In this document: in pieces, positions 25,913-33,797 of the stretch
Layout: the number at the start of each line of letters is the position of its first letter
How positions within the stretch are numbered: position 1 is the first letter of the stretch
NCBI RefSeq assembly: GCF_003315415.1
Contig: NZ_QNSB01000007.1
Span: 62,001-126,000, forward strand
Direction: 5' to 3'
Length of the DNA stretch: 64,000 nt
Origin: Brevibacterium sanguinis
GTDB taxonomy: Bacteria > Actinomycetota > Actinomycetes > Actinomycetales > Brevibacteriaceae
Translations under genes and position numbers: made by a program
The notes under the pieces: generated by a model
What the model was told of the DNA's origin: nothing
The model's database searches: none
What the model saw: the letters and a program-made list of their open reading frames with translations, nothing else

Positions 25913-27241
25913 ATGAACGAAGGTGAGCTGTTCTCCGCCGGCGATCAGGCCCGGCCGGAGCTGGCGGGCATGCGCCCCGGCAGCGACCAGGGAAGGGCCT
26001 CCCAGGACGTGCGCTCGCGCCCCGAGCCGCGGCCGGGAGACGTCGACACGATCGGCTCGCGGTCGCTGACGTTCTCCCCCGAGGAGTACCTGGGCCGGAT
26101 CGCGGCAGTGCGCGGGCGGATGAGCGACCAGGGACTGTCGGCGCTCATCGTCACGGACCCGGCCAACATCTACTACCTCACCGGCTACAACGCGTGGTCG
26201 TTCTACACCCCGCAGCTGCTCTTCGTCCCCGCGTCGGGCCCGCTCACGCTCTTCCTCCGTGACATGGACGCGCACGGCGCCACCCACACGTCCTGGCTGC
26301 CGCCCGAGGACATCGTCGGCTACCCCGAGCGCTACGTGCAGCGGCCCCACATCCACCCGTTCGACTGGGTGGCCTTCGCTCTGCGCCAGCGCTGGGAGGT
26401 CGCCCGCGCCTCGGCGACCCCGGTCGGGGTCGAGATGGACTCGCACTTCTTCTCACCCCGGGCCTTCCGGGCACTGGTCAACGGGGTGCCCGAATGGCGG
26501 CTCGTCGACTCGTTCGAGCTCGTCAACTGGATCCGGGCGATCAAGTCCGCCGACGAGGTGGCCATCATGCGCAGCGCCGCCGAGGTGACGACCGCGGCGA
26601 TGGACGCCGCCCTCGGCACGCTCGGGGTCGGAATCGGCCAGCACGAGGTCGCCTCCGCGATCGCGGCGGCCCAGGCGCGGGGCCGCGGGCGGGCATGGGG
26701 CGACTACCCGGCCATCGTGCCCATGCTCCCGACCGGGGAGAGCGCGGACACGCCGCATCTGACCTGGAGCGACCGACGGTTCGTCGCCGACGAGGCGGTG
26801 AGCGTCGAACTCGCCGGAGTGCACCGGCGCTATCACGTGCCGCTGGCCCGCACCGCGGTCGTCGGCCGCCCCCGGCAGGAGCTCGTCCGCCTCGAGGGCG
26901 TCGTCGCCGAGGCGCTGGCGGCGGTCCTCGAGGCGGCTGCGCCGGGGACGGCGACCGCGGAGCTCGCCCGCACATGGAACCGGATCCTCGCCGTCGCCGG
27001 TCTCGAGAAGCCGAGCCGGCTGGGCTACTCGATCGGGATCGGCTATCCGCCGGACTGGGGTGAGAGGACGATCTCGATCCGCACCGAGGACGAGCAGGTG
27101 CTCGAGGCGGGGATGACCTTCCACCTCATCTGCGGGATGTGGATGAACGGCTACGGCTACGAGCTCTCCGAGTCGATCCTCGTCACCGACACCGGGTGCG
27201 AGGCATTCACCTCGTTCCCCCGGGAGATCATCCGGCTCTGA
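25913..27241 (+). CDS. M24-fold hydrolase, DoeA (ectoine hydrolase)-like
   Basis: A 442-residue pita-bread-fold protein. The N-terminal domain has DPANIYYLTGYNAWSFYTPQ (about residue 80). In the C-terminal domain the metal-binding Asp pair is replaced (VSVELAGVHRRYHVPLARTA) and the usual GHGIG is GYSIGIGYPPDWGER; a Glu survives in GYELSESILVT. Loss of metal ligands with GYPPDWGER is what I recall of DoeA, which opens the ectoine ring, and it separates this protein from true Xaa-Pro peptidases. Creatinase-like activity is the main alternative. The first 45 residues are a variable extension; a start further in is possible. Divergent from lrp. Confidence 0.6.
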   Translation: MNEGELFSAGDQARPELAGMRPGSDQGRASQDVRSRPEPRPGDVDTIGSRSLTFSPEEYLGRIAAVRGRMSDQGLSALIVTDPANIYYLTGYNAWSFYTPQLLFVPASGPLTLFLRDMDAHGATHTSWLPPEDIVGYPERYVQRPHIHPFDWVAFALRQRWEVARASATPVGVEMDSHFFSPRAFRALVNGVPEWRLVDSFELVNWIRAIKSADEVAIMRSAAEVTTAAMDAALGTLGVGIGQHEVASAIAAAQARGRGRAWGDYPAIVPMLPTGESADTPHLTWSDRRFVADEAVSVELAGVHRRYHVPLARTAVVGRPRQELVRLEGVVAEALAAVLEAAAPGTATAELARTWNRILAVAGLEKPSRLGYSIGIGYPPDWGERTISIRTEDEQVLEAGMTFHLICGMWMNGYGYELSESILVTDTGCEAFTSFPREIIRL

Positions 27242-27262
27242 TGCCGGGCGCGTGGGTGCCTG

Positions 27263-28747
27263 TCAGAGGGTGAGCTGGATCCACAGGCCGATGGCCAGGG
27301 CGGCGACGGCGCTGACGACGAGGGCGCGCGCCTGGACCGCGGAGACGTCGCGCGCCGAGACCGTCGCCCCGGGAGCGGCGAGCTGGACGGCCATCGCGAC
27401 CCGCGGGGGAGCGGCCAGGGCCGCGAGGGAGCCCGCGGCGTTGCCGGCGGCGACGACGCCGGCGCTCGACACCCCCGCGGCCGTCGCCGCGGCGTCGAGG
27501 GTGCCGGCGAACATCGAGTTGGCACCCGTGTTCGAGCCGGTGAGGATGGAGCCGGCGACGGTCAGCCAGGGGGTGAGCAGGATGAGTCCGGCAGGCAGGA
27601 GCGACCCTATGGCCGTGCTCATGCCCGTCGTCGTCATGATCCACCCCATGAGCATGAAGGCCGCGGTCGCGGCGCCGATGGGCACCCAGGAGCGGGCGGC
27701 GGCACGGACCGTCGCCCGCGCGCCGAAGGCGCCGGCGGCGGCGCAGGCGACCGCCAGCCAGAACGGGGGAGAGGCGAGCACCTCGGTCCACACCGCGGGG
27801 AGCGCGGCGGCGACGGCCCTGGCGATGAGGAGCCCGAGGGTGAGCACCCCATAGGGCAGGAGGGCCCGACGCAGACCCGGCCCCGCGCCCGGCCCCGCGC
27901 CCGGACCCGCATCCGGACCGGCGCCGGAATCGGCGCTCCTGCCGGGTCCCGCGCCGGCTGAGTCCCCGCCGGCGCCCGATCCTCTCGAGCGCCGACGGGC
28001 GCGCACGGCGAAGAGCGAGCCCATGGCCGCGATGACGAGAACGGACCCGATGATGCCGGCGGGAGCCATGCCGACAAGCGCGTTCGCCCCGAGGATGCCG
28101 ACCCACAGCAGCCCTGCCGCGGCGACGGTGCCGATCGTCCCGCCGAGGCCCGGACGGGTGAGGAGGAGGACCGAGACCGTGACGACGACGACCGGAATGA
28201 GATTGATCCGGGCCGTCGCGAGCCCGAGGGCGTCGACGTCGAGCCCCGCGAGGGCCGCGGCCACCGTGGTGCCCGGGCCGAGGGCGCCCCAGGGGACCGC
28301 GATGAGCCCGAGGAGCCCGAGCAGGGCCGAGTGCCGCAGCGTGGCGCCGAGGTGGACGAGGATCGGCACCCCGATCGTCACTCCGATCCCGAACCCGGTC
28401 ACCGACTCGGCGAAGGGCACGATCCCGAACACGACGAGGGCCACCCCGAGCGGCCGACTCGGTGCCAGGTCCTCGACCCAGCGGGAGATCTCCCGCATCG
28501 CCCCGCTCGACTCGAGCAGCCGGGCCAGGATCATCCCGAAGAGCAGGATGAGGGCGACCTCGACGATGAGGGGGAAGTAGCCGAGGGCGGACTCGCGGAG
28601 AACCGGCACCGCAGTGGGGAAGGCGGAGAGCGCCACGAGGGCGGCCGCGACCAGTCCCGCCGTGGCGGCGATCCACGCGCTCTGCCGAGCCACCAGGAGG
28701 GCGATGGCGAGCAGGAGGGGTGTCAGGGCCAGAGCTGCCATCGGCAT
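27263..28747 (-). CDS. L-lactate permease (LldP/LctP) family transporter
   Basis: A 494-residue membrane protein with about 12-13 helices. Family-like segments are LLFGMILARLLESSGAM, ESVTGFGIGVTIGVPILVHLG, GPGTTVAAALAG and, near residue 400, GSILTGSNTGANSMFAG. Known members carry lactate or glycolate with protons; the true substrate here is unknown. A Gly/Ala/Pro/Asp-rich cytoplasmic loop lies mid-protein (about 257-290). ATG 28747 is preceded by AAAGGA. It is divergent from the XRE-cupin gene and the shared region contains a palindrome, so that regulator probably controls it. Confidence 0.8.
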   Translation of the reverse strand: MPMAALALTPLLLAIALLVARQSAWIAATAGLVAAALVALSAFPTAVPVLRESALGYFPLIVEVALILLFGMILARLLESSGAMREISRWVEDLAPSRPLGVALVVFGIVPFAESVTGFGIGVTIGVPILVHLGATLRHSALLGLLGLIAVPWGALGPGTTVAAALAGLDVDALGLATARINLIPVVVVTVSVLLLTRPGLGGTIGTVAAAGLLWVGILGANALVGMAPAGIIGSVLVIAAMGSLFAVRARRRSRGSGAGGDSAGAGPGRSADSGAGPDAGPGAGPGAGPGLRRALLPYGVLTLGLLIARAVAAALPAVWTEVLASPPFWLAVACAAAGAFGARATVRAAARSWVPIGAATAAFMLMGWIMTTTGMSTAIGSLLPAGLILLTPWLTVAGSILTGSNTGANSMFAGTLDAAATAAGVSSAGVVAAGNAAGSLAALAAPPRVAMAVQLAAPGATVSARDVSAVQARALVVSAVAALAIGLWIQLTL

Positions 28748-28771
28748 CAATCATCCTTTGCTGGAACAGAG

Positions 28772-28800
28772 TCCACTATTCAAGAATCAACTATAGTGGA
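28772..28800. promoter_or_regulatory. Operator palindrome between permease and XRE-cupin gene
   Basis: TCCACTAT (28772-28779) is the exact complement of ATAGTGGA (28793-28800) with a 13-base spacer. A further half-site, TGGA, lies at 28762-28765. The right arm overlaps the TATAGT -10 box of the regulator gene, so binding would block its transcription. Confidence 0.55.
28792..28797 (+). promoter_or_regulatory. -10 box of XRE-cupin gene, leaderless
   Basis: TATAGT ends six bases before the ATG at 28804, with no ribosome site between, so the mRNA should begin at or next to the start codon. Confidence 0.5.
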
Positions 28801-28803
28801 ACC

Positions 28804-29352
28804 ATGTCGAAGGCAGAAGAACTCGGAGCCAAGGTCTTCGGGGCCCGCATCCGCGCTCGCCGCAAGTACAACGGGCTCACGCTCAACGAACTCGCCGTCC
28901 GCGCCGGCATCTCCCGTGCGGCGCTGTCGAAGATCGAACGCGGCGAGCAGGACACCTCGGTGTCCAATGCGATGGCCCTGTCCCGGGCGCTCGGCGTCGA
29001 CGTCGGCGAACTCCTCGCGACCCCGGAGGTCGTCGTCACCCCGAGCGCCTCGATCAGCGGGACGAGCGCGTACGGCACCGGGACCTGGCGTCGGGATCTG
29101 CCCGCACCGGTCGAGAACTTGGAGGTCGTCCACTACCGGCTCGACCCGCACTGCGAGACCGCCTCGTTCAGCGCCCATCGCAGCGGCGCCCGGGAGACCT
29201 TCTTCGTCCTCTCCGGGGTCGTCGAGATCGTCACGATCGACCGGACCACGAGGCTCCAGGCCGGGGACTGCGCTCAGGCGCCGGGCGACGTCCCCCATCA
29301 GCTCTCGAATCCCGGGGAGCGTCCCGCCGAGCTCATCCTCATGATCCTCTGA
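28804..29352 (+). CDS. XRE-family regulator with C-terminal cupin domain
   Basis: A 182-residue regulator. Residues 12-68 form the helix-turn-helix (GARIRARRKYNGLTLNELAVRAGISRAALSKIERG). Residues 105-180 form a cupin_2 sensor domain with HYRLDPHCETASF, ETFFVLSGVVEIVT and the APGDVPHQL strand. Such proteins bind a small metabolite or metal in the cupin barrel. Divergence from the LldP-family permease and the palindrome overlapping its own -10 box suggest it controls uptake of the permease substrate and itself. Confidence 0.88.
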   Translation: MSKAEELGAKVFGARIRARRKYNGLTLNELAVRAGISRAALSKIERGEQDTSVSNAMALSRALGVDVGELLATPEVVVTPSASISGTSAYGTGTWRRDLPAPVENLEVVHYRLDPHCETASFSAHRSGARETFFVLSGVVEIVTIDRTTRLQAGDCAQAPGDVPHQLSNPGERPAELILMIL

Positions 29353-29462
29353 CCCCTGGGGATGGGCTCGGGCCGTGCGGCCGGACCGTCGTCTCCTTGA
29401 CCTGGACGTGAGTCTCGGGCATCCTGGATCCGGACCATTCCCGAGCCGAGGACACAGCCGAC

Positions 29463-29471
29463 GTGAAGTAA
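29463..29471 (+). other. Two-codon upstream reading frame before the ABC-F gene
   Basis: GTG-AAG-TAA, with GAGGA at 29448-29452 as a possible ribosome site, stops two bases before the 5' arm of the ABC-F leader hairpin. A ribosome sitting here would cover that arm. A longer candidate, ATG 29362 to TGA 29400 (12 residues), also exists. Confidence 0.3.
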
Positions 29472-29473
29472 GA

Positions 29474-29530
29474 CCTCATTTCCGCCCATGCGGGTGCCAC
29501 GGGCCCGCATCACCAGCGCATGAAATGAGG
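29474..29530 (+). promoter_or_regulatory. Nested hairpin sequestering the ABC-F ribosome-binding site
   Basis: CCTCATTTC (29474-29482) is the exact complement of GAAATGAGG (29522-29530), and the second arm contains the GAGG ribosome site of the ABC-F gene six bases before its ATG. Between them ATGCGGG (29488-29494) pairs with CCCGCAT (29504-29510). This is the layout of translational attenuators in front of ribosome-protection and erm genes. Confidence 0.55.
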
Positions 29531-29536
29531 CCACGC

Positions 29537-31237
29537 ATGTCCTTCGCCATCTCCATCTCCCGACTCCACTGCCGCCTCGGCGACGACACCGAGGTGTTCG
29601 GACCGCTGACTGCGACGATCCCCGCCGCCCTCGTCGGGCTCGTCGGCGACAACGGGGTGGGCAAGTCCACCCTCGCCACGATCCTCGCCGGGCTGCCCCT
29701 GCCGCCGGGCATGGTCGTCACCGGCACCGTCACCGGGGCCGCACCGGCCGTGTCCATCGACCAGCTCCTGCCCCACGCCGAGGCGTCCGTCGACGCGGCG
29801 CTCGGCATCGCCGACCGCCGCGCCGCCCTCCTGCGCACTCTCGCCGGGGAGGCGACAGCGCACGACTTCGAGGTCATCGGCGATGACTGGGACATCGAGG
29901 AACAGGCGCTCAGCGCCCTCGCCGAGGCGGGGCTCACCCTCGAGCCCTCCGACCTCGACCGCCCGATCAGCACCTTCTCCGGAGGCGAGGCGATGCGGGT
30001 CGGTCTCGCCCGGGCGGCGCTGGCCGGCGGACGCTGGCTCATCCTCGACGAGCCCAGCAACAACCTCGACGCGGCGGGGCGCGCCAGGCTCACGGCGCTG
30101 CTCAATGCTCGCAGCGGGCCCACGCTCGTCATCTCCCATGATCGCGAACTGCTCGAGGAGGTAGACGCGATCGTCGAGATGACCGACGAGCTGCGCGTCT
30201 ACGGCGGCGGTTTCAGCGACTACGAGGACATGGTCGCCGCCGAGGAGGAGGCGAAGCGGCAGGCGCTCGTCGACGCCAAGCGGACGCTCGCCGTCGAGAA
30301 GCGGCAGCGCATCGAGCTCGAGACGAAGCTCGCGCGCGCGGACCGGAAGGCGGCCACCGACAATGCGAACAAGCGGCGGCCGAAGATCGTCATGAACGGG
30401 CTGACCAACTCGGCGCAGAAGAGCGCCGCCAAGCGCCGCGGGGACAAGGCCCACGACGAAGCCGAGGCGAAGGGCCAGGTGCAGGCGGCCCGTGACGAAC
30501 TGCGGCAGGACCCGAGGATCACCGTGCATCTGCCCGACACCGCCGTCCACCCGGGCCGGCGCGTCCTCGAGATCGACACCGCGGCCCTCGCCCGCCCCCT
30601 GTCGATCGTCGGGCCCGAGCGGATCCGGCTCACCGGGCCCAACGGCGCGGGCAAGTCGACGCTGCTCACCGCGATCACGGCGCACGCGGAAGGACTCCGG
30701 GCAGACACCGCACGCGCCGAGGAGGACGGAGGCTCGGCAACCAGAGCGGGCTCCGCGGCGGCCCGGCTCGACCGTCTGTTCCCGGGACTCGACGTGAACG
30801 TGCACGTCCCGGTCGCCCACCTCGACCAGCAGTACCGGCTGCCGCCTGGGCTGAGCATCATGGAGGCGGTCCGGGAGCGCACTCCGGGACTGACGAAGCA
30901 CCGGGTCCACGAGATGATGGCCGCGATGGGTCTGCGGGCGGGCCGGACCGAGCAGGTGTGCTCGACGCTCTCCGGCGGGGAGCGGTTCCGCGTGGCACTG
31001 GCCCGCGCCCTGCTCCAGGAGCCCGCCCCGCAGCTGCTCGTCCTCGACGAGCCGGGGAACAACCTCGACCTGTCCTCGCTCGCCGCCCTCGTCTCCGCCC
31101 TCGAGGGATTCGGCGGCGCGATGCTCGTCGTCACCCATGACGAACGGCTCGCCGCCGACCTCGGACTCGAGTCGACGTGGGACGTCGAGGAGCTGCGCAT
31201 GACCGATTTGGACGCCTTTGGGATAATGGGACGGTGA
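29537..31237 (+). CDS. ABC-F family ATPase
   Basis: A 566-residue soluble protein with two ABC domains and no membrane helices. Walker A motifs are GDNGVGKST and GPNGAGKST; the signatures are FSGGEAMRVGLARAAL and LSGGERFRVALARALL; the Walker B motifs read LILDEPSNNLD and LVLDEPGNNLD, both with the catalytic Glu. The linker (about 235-330) is long, helical and Lys/Arg-rich, as in P-site-tRNA-interacting members. ABC-F proteins act on the ribosome, in antibiotic protection or in translation rescue; which applies is not decidable here. The start at 29537 lies six bases after GAGG. It overlaps dusB by GTGA. Confidence 0.9.
   Translation: MSFAISISRLHCRLGDDTEVFGPLTATIPAALVGLVGDNGVGKSTLATILAGLPLPPGMVVTGTVTGAAPAVSIDQLLPHAEASVDAALGIADRRAALLRTLAGEATAHDFEVIGDDWDIEEQALSALAEAGLTLEPSDLDRPISTFSGGEAMRVGLARAALAGGRWLILDEPSNNLDAAGRARLTALLNARSGPTLVISHDRELLEEVDAIVEMTDELRVYGGGFSDYEDMVAAEEEAKRQALVDAKRTLAVEKRQRIELETKLARADRKAATDNANKRRPKIVMNGLTNSAQKSAAKRRGDKAHDEAEAKGQVQAARDELRQDPRITVHLPDTAVHPGRRVLEIDTAALARPLSIVGPERIRLTGPNGAGKSTLLTAITAHAEGLRADTARAEEDGGSATRAGSAAARLDRLFPGLDVNVHVPVAHLDQQYRLPPGLSIMEAVRERTPGLTKHRVHEMMAAMGLRAGRTEQVCSTLSGGERFRVALARALLQEPAPQLLVLDEPGNNLDLSSLAALVSALEGFGGAMLVVTHDERLAADLGLESTWDVEELRMTDLDAFGIMGR
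31222..31227 (+). promoter_or_regulatory. -10 box of dusB, leaderless, inside the ABC-F gene
   Basis: GATAAT lies six bases before the dusB GTG and within the last codons of the ABC-F gene. The context GATAATGGG is identical to that before recO, so dusB may have its own leaderless transcript. Confidence 0.45.
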
Positions 31238-32487
31238 GTGTCATCAGCCCCAGCCACGAGTCCGCATCCCCGACCGCCCCGCCGGCGTCCGCGGGGACAG
31301 CCGCCCCGACGTCCGCCCGGTCCGCCCCGGTGCCCGCCCCTGCCGTGAAGCCCCTGCGCATCGGCGGGATCGAGCTGTCCTCGCCCGTGGTGCTCGCGCC
31401 GATGGCCGGCATCACCAACACCGCGTTCCGGCGGCTGTGCCGCGAGTACGGCGCCGGTCTCTACGTGACCGAGATGGTGACCTCCCGGGCGCTCGTCGAG
31501 CGCAGTCCCAAGAGCATGCGCATCATCCACCACGAACCCTACGAGACGCCACGCTCCGTGCAGCTCTACGGAGTCGATCCGGAGACGATCTCGGCGGCCG
31601 TGCGGATGCTCGTCGAGGAGGACCGCGCCGATCACATCGACCTCAACTTCGGCTGCCCCGTGCCCAAGGTCACGCGCAAGGGAGGCGGCTCGGCGCTGCC
31701 GTGGAAGAAGGACCTGTTCGCCGCGATCGTCACCGGCGCCGTCCGCGAGGCCTCCCGCGGAGACGTCCCGCTGACGGTGAAGATGCGCAAGGGCATCGAC
31801 AAGGACCACCTCACCTATCTCGAGGCCGGGGAGATGGCCCGCGACGCGGGTGTCGCCGCGGTCGCCCTGCACGGGCGCACCACCGCCGACCTCTACTCCG
31901 GACAGGCCGACTGGGACGCGATCGCCCGCCTCAAGGACCACCTCGGCGACACCGTGCCCGTGCTCGGCAACGGCGACATCTTCGCCGCCGAGGACGCCCT
32001 CGAGATGATGAACCGCACCGGCTGCGACGGCGTCGTCATCGGCCGCGGCTGCCAGGGGCGGCCGTGGCTGTTCGGCGACCTCGCGAACGCGCTGGGCGGC
32101 AGCCCGGTCAGGCACCGTCCCGGACTCGCCGAGGTGGGCCGGGCCGTGTACAAACACGGCGAGTACCTCGTCGACTACTACGAGGACGAGTTCCACGGCG
32201 TCCGCGACCTGCGCAAGCACATCGCCTGGTACTTCAAGGGCTACCCGGTCGGGGGAGACCTGCGCAGCCGGCTCGCCATGGTCTCCTCCCTGGCCGAGCT
32301 CGAGGAGCTGCTCGCCCAGCTCGACCACGACGCCCCCTACCCGGGGGAGGCGGCCGAGGGATCGCGGGGACGCACGACCCGGCCGAAGCGGCCGCACCTG
32401 CCCGAGGGCTGGCTGGACTCCCGCGTCTTCGATCCCTCGGGGCAGTCCCTGCTCTCCGAGGCCGAACTCGACATCTCGGGAGGCTGA
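31234..32487 (+). CDS. dusB: tRNA-dihydrouridine synthase (DusB type)
   Basis: A 417-residue FMN enzyme that reduces uridines in the D-loop of tRNA. After a variable Pro/Ala-rich first 45 residues the TIM barrel begins with PVVLAPMAGITNTAFRRLC. The catalytic Cys lies in HIDLNFGCPVPKVTRKGGGSAL. Further DusB blocks are LTVKMRKGID, ALHGRTTADLYSGQADW and GNGDIF, and the FMN-phosphate site is GVVIGRGCQGRPWLF. The GTG at 31234 overlaps the ABC-F stop. Seven bases upstream is a GATAAT box. Confidence 0.93.
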   Translation: MSVISPSHESASPTAPPASAGTAAPTSARSAPVPAPAVKPLRIGGIELSSPVVLAPMAGITNTAFRRLCREYGAGLYVTEMVTSRALVERSPKSMRIIHHEPYETPRSVQLYGVDPETISAAVRMLVEEDRADHIDLNFGCPVPKVTRKGGGSALPWKKDLFAAIVTGAVREASRGDVPLTVKMRKGIDKDHLTYLEAGEMARDAGVAAVALHGRTTADLYSGQADWDAIARLKDHLGDTVPVLGNGDIFAAEDALEMMNRTGCDGVVIGRGCQGRPWLFGDLANALGGSPVRHRPGLAEVGRAVYKHGEYLVDYYEDEFHGVRDLRKHIAWYFKGYPVGGDLRSRLAMVSSLAELEELLAQLDHDAPYPGEAAEGSRGRTTRPKRPHLPEGWLDSRVFDPSGQSLLSEAELDISGG

Positions 32488-32489
32488 GC

Positions 32490-33794
32490 GTGCCGTCGAA
32501 TCCCTATCCTCCGGCGTCGACGATGTCGGGGGCCGTCGCGGCCTACACTGCTTGGGACGAGGCGCGCTGGGTGAGCGAACCGGCGAAGAACCCGCGCCGC
32601 TCGGCGTTCCAGCGCGACCGGGCCCGCGTCCTCCACTCCGCGGGTCTGCGGCGCCTGGGGGCCAAGACCCAGGTCGTCGAACCCGGCACCGACGACTTCG
32701 TCCGGACCCGGCTCACCCACTCCCTCGAGGTCGCCCAGGTGGGGCGCGAGCTCGCGCGCTACCTGGGCTGCGACCCCGACATCGTCGACACCGCCTGCCT
32801 CAGCCATGACCTCGGCCACCCGCCCTTCGGCCACCACGGGGAGACGATCCTCGATGAGGTCTGCGCCGACATCGGCGGGTTCGAGGGCAACGCCCAGACG
32901 CTGCGCCTGGTCACGCGGATCGAGCCGAAGGTGCTCGCCCCCGACGGTCGTCCCGCCGGGCTCAACCTCACCCGCGCCAGCCTCGACGCCCTGACCAAGT
33001 ACCCCTGGACGCGCGCCGAGGCCGTGAGCAAGCGCGACTCCGGGGTGTTCAAGTTCGGCGTCTACGACGACGACGCCGAGGTGTTCACCTTCTACCGCGA
33101 CGGCATCCCCAACGGGAGGAAGTGCCTCGAGGCGCAGGTGATGGACCTCGCCGACGACATCTCCTACTCCGTCCACGACGTCGAGGACGCGATTGTCGCC
33201 GGACACCTGAGGCTGCCCGAGTTCGCCTCCGAGGCGAGGCGGGCCGAACTGTTCGCCATCACCCGGCAGTGGTACCTGCCCGGCGTCGACGATGCCGACA
33301 TGGACCGGGCGCTCGAGCGCCTGCAGGCCGCGTCCTACTGGCCGGCGGAGGCCTATGACGGGTCCCGCCGCGCCCAGGCCGCGCTCAAGCACCTGACCAG
33401 CCAGCTCATCGGCCGCTTCGTCGCCGCCGCCGAGGCCGCGACCCGCGAGGAGTACGGCTGGGAGCCGCTGGCCCGCTACGCCGCCTCCCTCGTCGTCCCG
33501 GAGGCCACGGTCATCGAGATCGCGGTGCTCAAGGGGATGGCGACACTGACGGTCATGGTCGCCGAGGATCGGCTGCGCCTCCACGACATCCAGTCGACCG
33601 TGCTCACCTCGCTGGCCGAATGGTACTCGCAGGCCCCGGACACGCTCGACCCGATGTTCCGCGCCGACTACCTCGAGGCCGCCGACGACGCCTCCCGGCT
33701 GCGCGTCGTCGTCGACCAGATCGCCTCGCTCACCGATCACTCCGCGTGGACGCTCTACCACCGGATCCAGGCCGGAGCGGGGGATCGACTCTAA
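32490..33794 (+). CDS. dgt: Deoxyguanosinetriphosphate triphosphohydrolase-like protein
   Basis: A 434-residue HD-domain enzyme that removes tripolyphosphate from dNTPs. The HD metal site is visible as TRLTHSLEVAQVGREL (first His) and SHDLGHPPFGHHGE (His-Asp and following His residues), with DLADDISYSVHDVED carrying the later Asp. QVVEPGTDDFVRTR is also conserved in the family. The GTG at 32490 has GGGAGG six bases upstream; ATG 32523 is an alternative. It lies between dusB and dnaG with 2-3 base gaps, the usual actinobacterial order. Confidence 0.92.
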   Translation: MPSNPYPPASTMSGAVAAYTAWDEARWVSEPAKNPRRSAFQRDRARVLHSAGLRRLGAKTQVVEPGTDDFVRTRLTHSLEVAQVGRELARYLGCDPDIVDTACLSHDLGHPPFGHHGETILDEVCADIGGFEGNAQTLRLVTRIEPKVLAPDGRPAGLNLTRASLDALTKYPWTRAEAVSKRDSGVFKFGVYDDDAEVFTFYRDGIPNGRKCLEAQVMDLADDISYSVHDVEDAIVAGHLRLPEFASEARRAELFAITRQWYLPGVDDADMDRALERLQAASYWPAEAYDGSRRAQAALKHLTSQLIGRFVAAAEAATREEYGWEPLARYAASLVVPEATVIEIAVLKGMATLTVMVAEDRLRLHDIQSTVLTSLAEWYSQAPDTLDPMFRADYLEAADDASRLRVVVDQIASLTDHSAWTLYHRIQAGAGDRL

Positions 33795-33797
33795 ACC

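Noticed and set aside
25913..27241. Xaa-Pro aminopeptidase
   Set aside because: The metal-binding Asp and His positions of M24 peptidases are replaced, so ordinary peptidase activity is unlikely.
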